Source of the DNA: Homarus americanus
Lineage: Eukaryota > Arthropoda > Malacostraca > Decapoda > Nephropidae
NCBI RefSeq assembly: GCF_018991925.1
Contig: NW_024736071.1
Coordinates: forward strand, 12,202,282-12,266,281
Length of the DNA: 64,000 nt
Direction of reading: 5' to 3'
Part shown: piece by piece, positions 22,853 through 35,496 of the stretch
Position numbering within the stretch: the first letter of the stretch is position 1
Layout: every line of letters starts with the position of its first letter
Position numbers and translations under genes: made by a program
Notes under the pieces: generated by a model
Database searches by the model: none
What the model saw: the letters and a program-made list of their open reading frames with translations, nothing else
Told to the model about the DNA's origin: nothing

Positions 22853-25302
22853 AGTTTGCTGTCACTCGGAATCGAGTATGACGATCATCCAGCTATGGTA
22901 CAATGATATGAGTTATTAGGGATGTGACCTAGGTTGGTGAGTTTTGAGGTAACTAAAGAGACCAATTCGGACCCGCAGCGTTGTTCACATTTCATCTACT
23001 GTGGCACCTTCTTTCCGGCGTTGGAGCTTGTCTGCCTCGGTTTGCAGTCGGGCTAACTCGAAAGTATTGACACCTTCTCGTGTGGTGCTCCTCCAAGCGT
23101 TACGATATGGAGCAATTGACTCACAGGTGAGGGGGTCGATTTGGCACTTTTTCAGGTTTGTCTTAAGACTATTCTTATACCTTTCCAATTGCCCACCGGC
23201 ATTACGCTTACTATTCGTTAGGTGACTGTAAAGTAGCTGCTTGTTTAACCCTTGTTTGGATGGGGAAGATCTCTGACTGGGTGCCATTGTGCAGGACACT
23301 GCCGTTCATGCCATCGTGGAGTTGCCTCACGATGGCGATGAATTTTGGCGGGCATCCAAAACGGCTGAGGGTCCGCCAGAGGGCTTACCTGTTGACCGAG
23401 TCAAAAGCCTTGGTGAGGTCGATGAAAGCCATTTACAGGTCACGACGCTGTTCTCTGCACTTTCCCTGTATCTGGTGGGCAGCAAACATCATGTCAGTGG
23501 TGCCACGTGATGGTCTAAAACCACATTGTGATTCTGGGAGGAAGTTTACCGCCTCAGGAAGAAGTCTGTTTAGGAGGACTCGGGCGATAATCTTGCAAGC
23601 TATGTACAGCACCGAGATCCCACGGTAGTTGCCACAGTCTGACCGGTCTCCCTTGTTCTTATAAATATTGACAATGGAAGCGTCTGTAAGAGCTTGGGAT
23701 ATTTCCTCCTTTTCCAATATATTCCCCAGGAGAGAGTGGAGATGGCTGGTAAGCAGGGGTCCTCCTGCTTTATACACCTCGGCTGGGATTCCATCAGGCC
23801 CTGAGGCTTTGTTATTTTTAATCTGTTTGATGGCAGTAGCTACCTCATCCAGGGATGGAGGATAACTGAGGTGGGTCAGCTCTGGATGCTGAGGGACCTG
23901 CTGGGTAGTCAGGACATCCACATCGGTGTTTTGGTTGAGCAATGGATGGTAGTGCTCTTTCCAGGGCTGAAGGAGGCCTTCATCGTTTTTAATTATGAGG
24001 TTACCGTTAGATGAGCAGAGTGGGGGGCTGCGCCACGAGTGACTGGCCCATAAAATGTTTTAGTGGAAATGAAAAATTCGAGCATCTTGTGCTAATCAGC
24101 AAGTTTTTGTGCTTCACATGCTTTATTTTTAAGCCATTCGTTCTTTAGATTGCGAAGTTCCAGCTGGGCTGCCGCTTTCTTCTTGCAGAAGGTATCAGCT
24201 TTGGTCCGAGACTGAGGGTTGTTCTGCCAGTCAGCAAAAGCAGCATGTTTATCATCGTTGAGTAGTTTGATTGCCGGGTCATTTTCCTCAAACCAGTTCT
24301 TTTGATCTGGTCGAGGGGGTCTCTGCAGGTTTTTGTCATAACAGTATTAAGAGTGTCCCATTCGGCACTGCGATTCACGTTGTTTGCTGTTGGGTTGTTT
24401 ATAAGCCCATGTTCGAGCTGCTCTCTGAAAGCAGGGTGCTACCGCTGGATCCACTTGATGTTTGGTATTAAAACCTCTTCTGGAGGATTGCTGCCTTTGC
24501 CGTTTTGGGGCGACGCGAAGTGAGAAATTGGACCTGACAAGTCGATGATCAGTGTCACAGTGGTCTGAGCGACGCATGGCACGAGTGATGAGGACATCTC
24601 GGCGATCTCTTTTTCTGACAATGGTGTAGTCAATGAGATGCCAGTGTTTGGATCGTGGGTGTTGCCACGAACCCTTGAACTTATCGGCCTGCCTAAACAA
24701 GGTATTGGTGATAGTGAGGTTGTGTGCAGCACACTTGCTGAGGTGTAGGCCGTTTGGAATACACTCGCCTAGTCCATTTCCCCTTATGGTTCCGTGCCAA
24801 ATGTTAGCATCTCTGCCAACTCTGGCATTGAAGTCGCCAAGGAGTACAGCCAGGGGATAGAGGTTAGCACTCTGTCCAGGTCGGCGTATAAGGCCTCCTT
24901 GATGTCATCCTCTGCATTCAGTGTTGGGGCGTATGCACTGATGAAGAAGGCATGACTTGAGTGACTCAGTGGGACTCGAAGCGTCATGAGGCTCTCGTTG
25001 ATCCCAATAAGCATTTCAGTTAGCCAATGTAGGATGCGTTGGCGGATGGCAAAGCCAACTCCATAAATGTAGTTTCTCTCCGCAGCAGGCTTACCCTTCA
25101 AGAAAAGTATAGTCAGACCCCCGTTCTGTGAGGTGGCCCTCATCTGGGAGCCGGGACTCACTGATGGCTGCTATATCGATGTTATACCTAGCCAGGTCTT
25201 TTGACACAAAGGCGGCTCTTCTTTCAGGAAGAGTATTTGTGCCAGTATCCAGAAGGGCCCTGACATTCCATGCAGCGACCATAAGAGATATACAAATGCA
25301 CA
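22853..25302 (-). pseudogene. Non-LTR retrotransposon copy 2 (RTE-like EN-RT), degraded
   Basis: Second copy of the element seen at 1646-4063. It starts near 25302 with AAWNVRALLDTGTN. The endonuclease blocks are ISESRLPDEG (near 25150), SAYAPT (near 24930), GDFNARVG (near 24825), IDYTIV (near 24620) and DTDHRLV (near 24550), which gives all the main catalytic blocks, though across frameshifts. The RT part contains NKASGPDGIPAEVYKAG (near 23780), YKNKGDRSDCGNYRGIS (near 23640), CGFRPSRGTTDMM and motif A FIDLTKAFDSV (near 23420). The sequence then jumps at about 23220-23250 directly to the C-terminal region, so the YADD block present in copy 1 is deleted. The 3' end is CTCGATTCCGAGTGACAG, identical to copy 1, and is followed by (AAT)n. 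The copy is non-functional, and it is 5'-truncated near the endonuclease start. Confidence 0.9.
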
Positions 25303-25391
25303 TGAACTTTATAAAAAAAAAATTATTTTGCCCATAAACGTTTGTTCTAAATTTCCATCAGTAGAATCTTCCTGTGCAGTGCCGTCTTTTA

Positions 25392-25423
<32 letters not shown>

Positions 25424-25469
25424 TATAAATATTAGTAAACTACTTAACTTACTGTATTATTACCTTCTA

Positions 25470-25505
<36 letters not shown>

Positions 25506-26093
25506 GTTTGTCAATCGCAACTTATAATTCCTCGTGACGGGAGATGATTTATAGTTATTATCGTTATTATCCCAGCCACATAATATTCCTCAGTCCGCCG
25601 CTCAAGTCACCAGCAGAAGATAAACGTCTCAGGGCGGCAGCAACCTTACCTGGCCTCGCCTACCTGGTCATAAAGGCTATAATGTACTGAGAAAAAGCTG
25701 AAGTGTAAGTAAGTCAACAATAGCAAACTGACCTGAATTGAGCTAATGTCAGGAGTCAGGTAAACTGCAGGAATAACCTAGCAATGCTGACCTAGTTTCT
25801 CAGTGTATATTCGTTGGTCTTTGTATAACGTAACGTGACTTCCTGTGTTGTATTATAAATATTATGATGGTATAAACCTTAATGAATTTTGTCCGAACAA
25901 CAGATATAACCCATATATTTGTTAACTGTGAAATGTGAATTGTTTTTAGTAATGATACTACATAATAACAGTCTAATGGGGTACTGTGTTTGTGTGTGTG
26001 TCTGCCTGATGTGGAATAATTTAATGATGTTGGAATAGCGATGTACCGGACTCGCATTTAGTCAAGAAACCTTCATGTACGTCTGAAATAAAA

Positions 26094-26094
<1 letters not shown>
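25303..26094. other. Unassigned sequence with short (GT)n and (CT)n
   Basis: (GT)n at 25389-25418 and (CT)n at 25474-25502. The rest has no recognisable gene. Confidence 0.5.

Positions 26095-26151
<57 letters not shown>
26095..26151. repeat. (AC)n microsatellite
   Basis: About 28 AC units. Confidence 0.95.
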
Positions 26152-26152
<1 letters not shown>

Positions 26153-26269
26153 GACATCACTGTTAACCTGACACCGTTGTCATAGTGACGCTGTGACGCC
26201 ACGAGTCATGCCATCAGTCAACTGTACTAAAATACACTTCAGCTGAGGCAACAACACTGGCAGCTTCAT

Positions 26270-27402
26270 ATACCTGGCTCTCACCCTCCTTCCTCTACCT
26301 ATCCTGCCTGGCTCTCACCCTCCTTCCTCTACCTATCCTGCCTGGTTCTCACCCCTCCCTCCTCTACCTATCCTGCCTGGCTCTCACCCTCCTTCCTCTA
26401 CCTATCCTGCCTGGCTCTCACCCCTCCTTCCTCTACCTATCCTGCCTGGCTCTCACCCTCCTTCCTCTACCCCTATCCTGCCTGGTTCTCACCCCTCCCT
26501 CCTCTACCTATCCTGCCTGGCTCTCACCCTCCTTCCTCTACCTGTCCTGCCTGGCTCTCACCCCTTCCTCTACCTCCTGCCTGGCTCTCACCCCCTTCCT
26601 CTACCTATCCTGCCTGGCTCTACCCCTGCCTCTACCTACCCTGCCTGTCTCCTCCTCCTTCACTCTACCTATCCTGCCTGGTTCTCACCCCTCCCTCCCT
26701 CTCCCTATCCTGCCTGGCTCTCACTCCTTCCTCTACATATCCTCCTAGTTCTCACCCTCCCTCCTCTATCCTGCCTCTCACCCTCCTTCCTCTACCATCC
26801 TGCTGGTTCTCACCCCTCCCTCCTCTCCTATCCTGCCTGGCCTTTCACCCTCCTTCCTCTACCTATCCTGCCTGGTTCTCACCCCTCCCTCCTATACCTA
26901 TCCTGCCTGGCTCTCACCCTCCTTCCTCTACCTATCCTGCCTGGTTCTCACCCCTCCCTCCCACACCTATCCTGCCTGGCTCTCACCCTCCTTCCTACCC
27001 CTATCCTGCCTGGTTCTCACCCCTCCTCCTCTACCTGCTCCTGCCTGGCTCTCACCCTCCTCCTCTACCTATCCTGCCTGGCTCTCACCCTCCCTCCTCT
27101 ACCTATCCTGCTAGCCTCACCCCTCCCTCACTCTACCTATCTGCCTGCCCCTGGCTCTCACCCTCCTCTCCCCTCCCACCTATCCTGCCACTGGCTCTCA
27201 CCCCTCCTTCCTCTACCTATCCTGCCTGGTTCTCACCCCTCCCTCCTCTACCTATCCTGCCTGGCTCTCACCCTCCTTCCTCTACCTATCCTGCCTGGCT
27301 CTCACCCCCTTCCTCTACCTATCCTGCCTGGCTCTCACCCTCCTTCCTCTACCTATCCTGCCTGGCTCTCACCCCTCCCTCCTCTACCTATCCTGCCTAC
27401 GA
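26270..27402. repeat. 1.1-kb pyrimidine-rich minisatellite, ~35-bp unit
   Basis: Unit CTACCTATCCTGCCTGG followed by CTCTCACCCTCCTTCCT, about 32 copies. Units are clean at both ends and irregular between about 26560 and 27190. Confidence 0.97.
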
Positions 27403-27754
27403 CACAGGTTTCACGGCTTAAAATATTATAGCATGCTGTATAGAGGATAACTTTCTTGACTCTTAAATGTGCTAAGTAAATATTCCCAGAAAATACATAC
27501 CTGTCTATATACTGTATATATGTATTCTAATACACAAAATACACAAGAATACCTACACAAATATACGAAATACGCAAAATATCTTAAAAGTATACACACA
27601 AAAATACCGAATACGTTCAACAAATACAGACACGAAATTAATGCTTCTTGACACGTCAGCAAGCTGCATACTACAGTACATAGAGGCTGGCTAGGTCAGA
27701 AGGTAGACAGGTAAAGGTCAGGTTAATGAGTTATTCAGGTGTGTTAGTGTTAAT
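27403..27754. other. Unassigned AT-rich sequence
   Basis: No gene is recognised. Confidence 0.4.
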
Positions 27755-27940
27755 GAAAGTGAGGAAAAGGAAAAAGGAGGGAGAAAGGTAGGATGGGAGA
27801 AGGGAGGAATGGAGGGAGGGAGGGTTGGGGAAGAGGGGAGAAGGAAAGAGGAGGGAGGCATAGGAAGGAAGGAGAGGGGATGGGGGAAGGATGGGAGGAA
27901 TGGAGAGGAAGGAAGGAAGGAAGGAAGGGGGTTAAGAAAA
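27755..27940. repeat. Purine-rich GGGA/GGAA tract
   Basis: GGAGGGA, GGAAGG and similar words, ending in (GGAA)n near 27908-27930. Confidence 0.85.
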
Positions 27941-28094
27941 CAGTAAGTTGAGTATTAGGTTCATTTCGTCGCAATCTTGACTACCATCTTTTTATTGTAG
28001 CTTCAGTAGGTCATGTAGATTCCTTCTAAGATATCTAATTAGGGAAGAAAATAGGAACTTATGACCCTTTGAGAATCTTCAGCTAATATTACGC

Positions 28095-28700
28095 ACTGAT
28101 GGTTGCCAGGCACTGATGGTTGCCAGGCACTGATGGTTGCCAGACACTAGTTGTCGCTTGGCAGTGGTGGTCGGCAGGTACTGGTGGTCACCTGGCACTG
28201 ATGAACGCCTGGTACTGCTGATCATCTGGCATTGTTAGACACCTGGCACTGGAGGTCACCTGGCACTGGTGGTCGTCAGGAACTGATGGTCGCTTGGCAC
28301 TGGTGGTCGCTTGGCATTGATGGTCACCTGGCACTGGTGGTCATCTGGCACTGGTGGTCGTCAGGAACTGATGGTCGCTTGGCACTGATGGTCGGCACTG
28401 ATGGTCGCTTGGCACTGATGGTCATCTGGCACTGGTGGTCGTCAGGCACTGATGGTTGCTTGGCACTGATGGTCGCTTGGCACTGATGGTCATCTGGCAC
28501 TGGTGGTCGTCAGGCACTGATGGTTGCTTGGCACTGATGGTCGCTTGGCACTGATGGTCATCTGGCACTGGTGGTCGTCAGGCACTGATGGTTGCTTGGC
28601 ACTGATGGTCGCTTGGCACTGATGGTCACCTGGCACTGGTGGTCGTCAGGCTCTGATGGTTGCTTGGCACTGATGGTCGCCTGGTACTGGTTGGTACTGT
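28095..28700. repeat. 17-18-bp minisatellite (GGCACTGATGGTCGCTT)
   Basis: Units GGCACTGATGGTCGCTT and GGCACTGGTGGTCGTCA alternate and form a larger ordered repeat of about 85 bp from 28420 to 28660. Confidence 0.95.
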
Positions 28701-29130
28701 ACCATGGTCGGCCACCTAACAGAACCATCTCAGCTCACTAGCATGAGCTGACCTCCCTTAAGTGCCGCACCGTGACCCGTTATAACCTCCCCGGTGGCCC
28801 TCACAGTAACCTGACCTGAGTCACCCTAAGTATCGTCCAGTGACTCGTTAGGACCTAACCTGCGTTTCCCACCAGTGACCTGTCATGACCTCGCGGCCTC
28901 AAAATAGCTCTATGACGTCATTGAAACTCTTACGGTGATCTACTACGACCTCTTCTGGGACTGCCAGTGATCTTCACATTGACCCCAGTTAGTTGATGAA
29001 AGAGACAATTAAATATAATGACAACTTTATATGACAACACTGTCATTTCTTATCACGTTGACAGACAAAAGAGAAGAGTGTACAGTTGCAAACGTACACA
29101 CAGAAACACACACAATATATAACGTTGTAC
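28701..29130. other. Unassigned sequence rich in GTGACC/TGACCT words
   Basis: No gene is recognised. TGACCT, GTGACC and TAACCT words recur irregularly, as in a decayed repeat. Confidence 0.4.
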
Positions 29131-29960
29131 TTTACATATTCCCTTCATCCATTTCTCTTCCTTCTCTCCTTCCTTTCTTCGTCCCTTTCCATCTTCTCTT
29201 ATCAATCACTCTCTCTCATTTTCCCCTCTTCTCCCGTACATTCTCTCTCTCTCTCTTTCATTCTAAGTTTATCTGTGTTTCTTCCTCTCCTTCCCTCACC
29301 TTCCCCGCCCTCCACCTCCTGAACACCACTTCCCTCCCGCCTTCCTATACATCATTCTCCATAGTCTACCTACTCCTCTACTTCCCTTCCAACACTTCCC
29401 CTTTTCCCTATCCTTTCTACCCCCTTACTCCCCCTCCCACCACCTCCCCTTTTCCCTATCCTTCCTACCCCCTTACTCCCCCTCCCATCACCCCCCCTTC
29501 TCCCTATCCTCCCCCCTCCCTATCCTCCCCCCTCCCTAAGGGTAGTAGTGTGGCCGGGGTGTCACAGTGAGGACGGGTAGTTGGATAAATCAATACTAAA
29601 CCTCCTACGCAAGAGACTCCTCCCATGGTCACTACCTACTGGCCTCCACTACCTCCACCTGTATTTCCTATCCTCCACTACCTTCTGGCCTCCACTACCT
29701 CCACCGGTAACTTTTGGCCTCCGTTACCTCCACCTATACCTTCTGGCCTTCACTACCTCTTGCCCTCCACTACCTCCACCTAAAACGTTTGGCCTCCACC
29801 CTCCTGGCCTCCCCCTCCTCCTGGCCTTCACCACCCTCCTGGCCTCCCCTCCTCCTGGCCTCCCCACCTGGCCTGACCTCCTGGCCTCACCACCCTCCTG
29901 GCCTCACCTCCTGGCCTCACCACCCTCCTGGCCTCCCCCTCCTCCTGGCCTCCCCCACCC
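29131..29960. repeat. Pyrimidine-rich tract with CCTCCTGGCCT minisatellite
   Basis: Positions 29131-29560 are CT-rich. From 29640 to 29960 the units CTACCTCCACCT and CCTCCTGGCCTC repeat. Open + strand frames are compositional. Confidence 0.85.
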
Positions 29961-30004
29961 TCCTGTGATTGTGGTCGGTAATTGTGGCACAGTAGGTAGG
30001 TAAT

Positions 30005-30435
30005 GAGTACAGTGTTGGTGGTGATGATGGTGGTAGTGGTGGTGATGGTAGTGGTGGTGATGATAGTGGTGGTGATGATAGTGGCGGTGATGATGGTGGT
30101 AGCGGTGGTGGTGAGAGGAATAAATATGGGTGTTGTTAGGGCCTCGTTTACTGGTAGTGGTGGTGATTATCGTTCAATGGGTGGGTGTGAGTGGGTGTAG
30201 GGAGTGTAGTGGGTGTGTGTGTGTGTGTGTGTGGTAGGAGTGGTGTGAGGGTGTAGACTGATGTGTGAATGAAGTGGGCGTGTGTGTGTGATAGGTGTGG
30301 GTGTGACTGTAATAATTGAAGTGGTGGTTGTGGATGTGGTGTGGATGTGGTGTGAGTGTGGTAGTTAAGGACGTAATAGTTATGGGTGTAAGTATGGGGG
30401 TATGAAGGGTGTGGCTGTGATAGGTGTGGCTCTAG
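30005..30435. repeat. GGT/GAT and GT-rich degenerate repeats
   Basis: (GGTGATGAT)-like units at 30010-30120, then GTGTGGGTGTG-type units with a short pure (GT)n near 30210-30230. Confidence 0.85.
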
Positions 30436-31105
30436 TTGACCCACACAACATAAAGAAAACCATTCACAACAAATATAGTTAAGCTCCCCCGTTAAAAATG
30501 CAAATAAAAGAAAACGGGTGTCCATTAAATAATTCACTGTTTATACTGTATATTCAGTGATTATTTCAATATTCGTTGGAGTTTGTATTTTTCTGCAAAT
30601 GTTTATGAGAAAATGAAAAAAGACATACAAGTAACTGCTAATAGTAGTTATTCTTTATTTATATTGAGAAATTAATGAAAAACTGGAATTTTCTTTAGCG
30701 AGAACTGATCTGAATAATAGGACTGAAAACAACTAACAAGGGATAGTGTGTATAAGTTTTATTGCTATGAAAAAAACATGAAATACTATAATTTATTTTT
30801 CAAAAAGTGTATTTGGTGGAATAAAAGAGTTTTACCATATGATAGGAAAACAGATAAAACTATTTCTAAAAGAGCTCGGAAAGAGTTGGTCTAGATAAAC
30901 CTGTATTTCCCCGGAATGTAAAAAAAAAACTAAAACTTTTCACACAAACCTCGTATTTTGTACAAAGTGTAACCCATAGGATTTTTTTTTTACGTGAATA
31001 AAAAATATATAACTATTAGGCCTATAAGCACATGAAAGAGGATTTGTAACACTAGGTCTATATTTACTGCAAAGAATATATGCCAAAATTATTATTGCTT
31101 TAAGG
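30436..31105. other. Unassigned AT-rich sequence
   Basis: No gene or array is recognised. Confidence 0.45.
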
Positions 31106-31107
31106 TT

Positions 31108-31325
31108 TCAACTAAGACCTTGACCTCTGACCTCCAGCTGTGACTTTGACCTCTAACCTCCAGCTGTAATTTTGACCTCTGACCTCCAGCTGTGACCCTG
31201 ACCCTGACCTCTGCTGACGTACAGCTGTGACCTTGAATGGATGGGATGTGGAAAGGGGAAGAGAGGAAGGGGAAGAGAGGAAGGGAAAGGGGAAGAGAGG
31301 AAGGGAAAGGGGAAGAGAAAGGTGG
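31108..31325. repeat. TGACCTCCAGCTGTGA repeat, then GGAAGGGGAAGAGA repeat
   Basis: About four copies of a ~28-bp unit containing TGACCTCCAGCTGTGA (31120-31235), followed by an AGGAAGGGGAAGAG purine repeat (31245-31320). Confidence 0.85.
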
Positions 31326-31442
31326 TGGGTTAATATCAGGTAAATTTGGGTAAATCTTATTTACTTAACCTTTGAAAATCACATCTGAAGATCACTGGGA
31401 TTTATGTGGTATCTTGAGGTTAATATTTTTGCTTGGGAGGGA

Positions 31443-31445
<3 letters not shown>

Positions 31446-31519
<74 letters not shown>
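31446..31519. repeat. (AC)n microsatellite
   Basis: About 37 AC units. A (CT)n follows at 31659-31680. Confidence 0.95.
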
Positions 31520-31520
<1 letters not shown>

Positions 31521-32620
31521 GCTTTAGTCGATAGGTAAACAAAAATAATTAAAAAATCAAGCTCGTCATTCAGTTCAGACAGTTACAATTCCACTAATTT
31601 TTTTTCTTTTAGTACAACACAGATCATAAACGTGTATTAACCAGGATAAAAAAAACTATCTCTCTCTCTCTCTCTCTCTTCTAATTAGTGTCAATCAGAG
31701 TAAAGTCATTATTACTAAACTAATTACGACCGGCCAATCCTACCGCCTATTACAACAGCCATCAAGTGAGAAATATATATACACAGAACAGCAAGTAGTT
31801 TACCCCCCTACACACTGATTGGTTTTCGTCAGAGGTGATTAGCAAAGGTAACAATCAGAGCAAGTATTGGACGACTAGTTTATGCAGGAATAAAATAGAC
31901 TTAATACTGGAAATAAAATAGTAAAAAAACCGGATAAATAAAATACAAAAAACCCGAGGGAAAAAAAAGCCGGATGGATAAAATAATAAAGCCGGATGGA
32001 TAAAATAATAAAGCCGGATTAATAAAATACAATAAACCAGAGAAAAAACAAAAACAAAACATGAATAAGAAACAAACGCGTAAATAAAGTACATTCTATT
32101 GTTTGTTTTTCGTCTAAATCAATTAGTAAAATTTAAGATCCTATAAGACATCACAACAAACTAATACTTTTCAAAAAAACCCACAAATTAAACCAAACGG
32201 AAACAAAAGAGCATCACTTTACATACACACACTGGTTTAACTTCAAATTAACCTTTCTAGTTATTACACACACAAAAAAAAACAGTATAAAGGGATACAC
32301 AACAGCCAAATCTACCTGTGCACTGATATTGGTTTTTTAGAATTAATTAACACAGGTAGAGTGCGAGAGTGACTTCACCTGATCCGCCTGATTACCTAAC
32401 CAGTTTGGACCAAGATTTACAAAGCTTCATATGGTATTTTTCTTCTTTTAACTAATTGATTAAAGACACAGGTAAAATGCCTCTCCAACTGCACTGAGAA
32501 CTGTAGTAAGTACTGTGCTTTCTCTGAACAAGGTGGAATTTGTATGTTAACGCGACCTCCCTCCTTGTTATTCCCTGCCTTCTTGATGTCCTGAGTCTGG
32601 TGGGGAAATTAGAAGGGAAG
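31520..32620. other. Unassigned AT-rich sequence
   Basis: A short local repeat (AAAGCCGGATGGATAAAA type, 31920-32045) is present. Otherwise nothing is recognised. Confidence 0.45.
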
Positions 32621-32624
32621 GGAA

Positions 32625-32741
32625 GAAGGAAGGAAGGAAGGAAGGAAGGAAGGAAGGAAGGAAGGAAGGAAGGAAGGAAGGAAGGAAGGAAGGAAGGAAG
32701 GAAGGAAGGAAGGAAGGAAGGAAGGAAGGAAGGAAGGAAGT
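32625..32741. repeat. (GAAG)n microsatellite
   Basis: About 28 GAAG units, followed by purine-rich degenerate sequence to about 32940. Confidence 0.97.
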
Positions 32742-32998
32742 ATAGGAAGAATGGAGAGAAATGGAAAGAAGTGAGTGAAGGCGAGGATGGTAGGTAAGGA
32801 AGGATGGAGGGGTGGGGGAGTGGAGGGGTGAAGAAAGGAAGGAGAGGGGATCGTAAAAGGAGGTAGGTAAGAAAGGAGTAGATAGAGAGGTGAGAGAAGG
32901 GGAGATAAAAAGGAAAGAATGAGATATATAGAGATAGATATAAAAACAAAACATATTTGTTCAAGAAATAATGAATTTTAGTGTTAATGTGTCGGTTA

Positions 32999-33720
32999 TA
33001 GTCACTCACTCCCCTCATACTGCCAGTTGGGTCACTCACTCCCCTCATACTATCAGTTGGGTCACTCACGCTCCTCATAATATAAATTGGGTCACTCACG
33101 CTCCTCATAATAATATAAATTGGGTCACTCACGCTCCTCATAATATAAATTGTGTCACTCACGCTCCTCATAATATCAAATGGGTCACTCACGCTCCTCA
33201 TAATATAAATTGGGTCACTCACGCTCCTCATAATATCAATTGGGTCACTCACGCTCCTCATAATATCAATTGGGTCACTCACGCTCCTTATGATTGTTCA
33301 GGTCACTCACGTGCCCTCATAATAATGCTCCACGCCTTATGGGTAATATAAATTGGATCACCACCATAATATCAATTGGGTCACTCACGCTCCTCATAAT
33401 ATCAATTGGGTCACTCACGCTCCTCATAATATAAATTGGGTCACTCACGCTCCGTCATAATATCAATTGGGTCACTCACGCTTCTCATATTAATATAAAT
33501 TGGGTCACTCACGCTCATAATATCAATTGGGTCAATCACGCTCATAATATCAATTGGGTCATTCACGCTCATAATATCAAATGGGTCACTCACGCTCCTC
33601 ATAATATCAATTAGGTCACTCACGCTCCTCACAATAATATAAATTGGATCACTCACGTTCTCCTATAATAATATAAATTAATACCACGCTTCCTCATATT
33701 ATCAAAGGTCACCACGCTCC
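32999..33720. repeat. ~31-bp minisatellite (GGGTCACTCACGCTCCTC)
   Basis: Unit GGGTCACTCACGCTCCTC followed by ATAATATCAATT, about 22 copies. Units are irregular at about 33290-33365 and 33655-33720. Confidence 0.97.
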
Positions 33721-34459
33721 TCAGACTTTCGTTTTAATATTATCCAGTCTCTCTCTCTCTCTCTCTCTCTCTCCCCTCTGTTTATTGACTCTGAAATCCA
33801 CAGGAATGTTTGGAAGGGTTCGGTACATCTATAAGGCTTCACAGAAAATTGGTCCCCTGCACATCGTCGCAAATCGTATAAAGCGATTCCCCAATAAAAG
33901 AGGATCGGCTTCCACATCTCCTGCTATTATTATTCTTGTAGTAGGAAATAATAAAACTTGAGGTACCTTTACATAATACAGAATCAAGCCTAAATCATGA
34001 ACGTAAATGAACAAAAATGGACGATTATGCTTATAAAATGTGGCTTAATTAAGAATGTGTGGAGCAAGAATGCGAAGTTGTAAGAATTGCTTTGGGAAGA
34101 GTATGAGATATGTAGGTATAACAAGGTGTATAACAATGGATAATAATGGATCGGATATCAGATTTCTGACATCCGCACAAGTGGATGCGGATGTGAATAT
34201 TTGACGGCCGTGGATAACACATACATACGTACTGTACACGTATACGTAATTTCAATTTGCTGTAGTTCGCTCAAGGGGTCAGACTTTTTACAGGTGTTAA
34301 ACACTTCACGGTGCGTAGATAATTGATATTCGAATTGTGAAGTTGACATTTGTGGAGAACAAAAAGGTGGTGGTGATAAGGCGTCATTATGAGTCACTAA
34401 AGACACGGCGTACTACACGAGGCTCGCTATAACAAGAAGCCACCAGAAACAACCTAACC
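33721..34459. other. Unassigned sequence with short (CT)n
   Basis: (CT)n at 33751-33774. No gene is recognised up to the candidate small ORF that follows. Confidence 0.4.
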
Positions 34460-34600
34460 ATGGCCAGCTTCCCTCTGTTTATATTTATCATCGCTACTAA
34501 CCATCTTGTATATACATATCCGAAGTTTAAACTGAAGACTTCAGCTTATTGTGGTTATTCTTTGTGCTGTCATCCTCCGAAAAATAAGACAGTGCCTTAG
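34460..34600 (+). CDS. Candidate small secreted cysteine peptide (46 aa), hypothetical
   Basis: An ATG in strong eukaryotic context (AACCATGG) opens a 46-codon frame. The first ~19 residues, beginning MASFPLFIFIIATNH, are strongly hydrophobic and could be a signal peptide. The remainder is basic and contains three cysteines (residues 31, 36 and 37), with a CGYSLCCHPPK block, and ends at TAG. The stop is immediately followed by GTATCT, so the end could instead overlap a splice donor. I do not recognise a family. A chance frame of this size is quite possible in 64 kb; the context and leader are what make it worth listing. Confidence 0.25.
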   Translation: MASFPLFIFIIATNHLVYTYPKFKLKTSAYCGYSLCCHPPKNKTVP

Positions 34601-35480
34601 GTATCTCGTATTCAGGTAATTATTTTGGCTACACCGATTAATACCGCGACGGTGTATAAAGGTGACAGTATCCCAACCTAATCTAACACGAGGGGTTGTC
34701 CGCCCTGCCTCTTCTTATACTTAACAAATCCTTAAATCACAGCTACTCTGGGGCTGCTCATAGGAGCAATGCTCACACCTGCCCTGAAGATGCTCACAGC
34801 TGCTACGCCGGATGCTGCACTCCACCAAACTCCGCCAGAGACGACAAATATAAAGGAGCAGCAACAACATGCCCAACACCAGCCTGAACTCCAAGCTCTA
34901 CAAATTCACATCTGCATCTTATAGATGCAGATGTTTCGTGGATGCGGATATGACATCCATCACTGGGTAGATAACAATGTAGGTATAACAAAGACCAACT
35001 ATAATGTTAATTACTACAGGTGCACAAGGACTTTTCGGTCACCCTGTATGTGAAAATTTATTAAAGGCTGTCCACGTGTCCAGAATATTATGACACAAAC
35101 AACACAGGCGTAAGAATCATCGGTGCAGTGAGTGAGTGAGTGAGTTGAAATACCTGGAGGAGAGCGTCAGGTGCATAGGGTATCATCATATTGGCCAATT
35201 AATATCTTTTGGGGTAATTTTATGAGTGAAATGAAATAATGAATAGAAAACGGTGGAGTAAAACTGACAAGAGGGGAGACTGTGGTAGTCATTAATATAC
35301 GTAGCCAAAGGAAAGCTTGAGAGAATTTACAGAGGAGGAAAGTGTCTATGGCATGAAGAAAAGTCGCAGATTGAAAAATAGCTTAAATAAAGGTATTTTA
35401 ATCAACTAAATGTCCTGTTAATATGGAAGGTATCGTGAGGCCATGAATACACAGGAGTCAACCACAGAAGAGAAACTCGC
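34601..35480. other. Unassigned unique sequence
   Basis: No gene is recognised. A (GAGT)n run lies near 35129-35143. Confidence 0.4.
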
Positions 35481-35496
35481 CCATCTGTACAGGGTT

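Noticed and set aside
34775..34810. CTGAAGATG as a third hammerhead-like motif
   Set aside because: No GAAA and no paired helix follow it.
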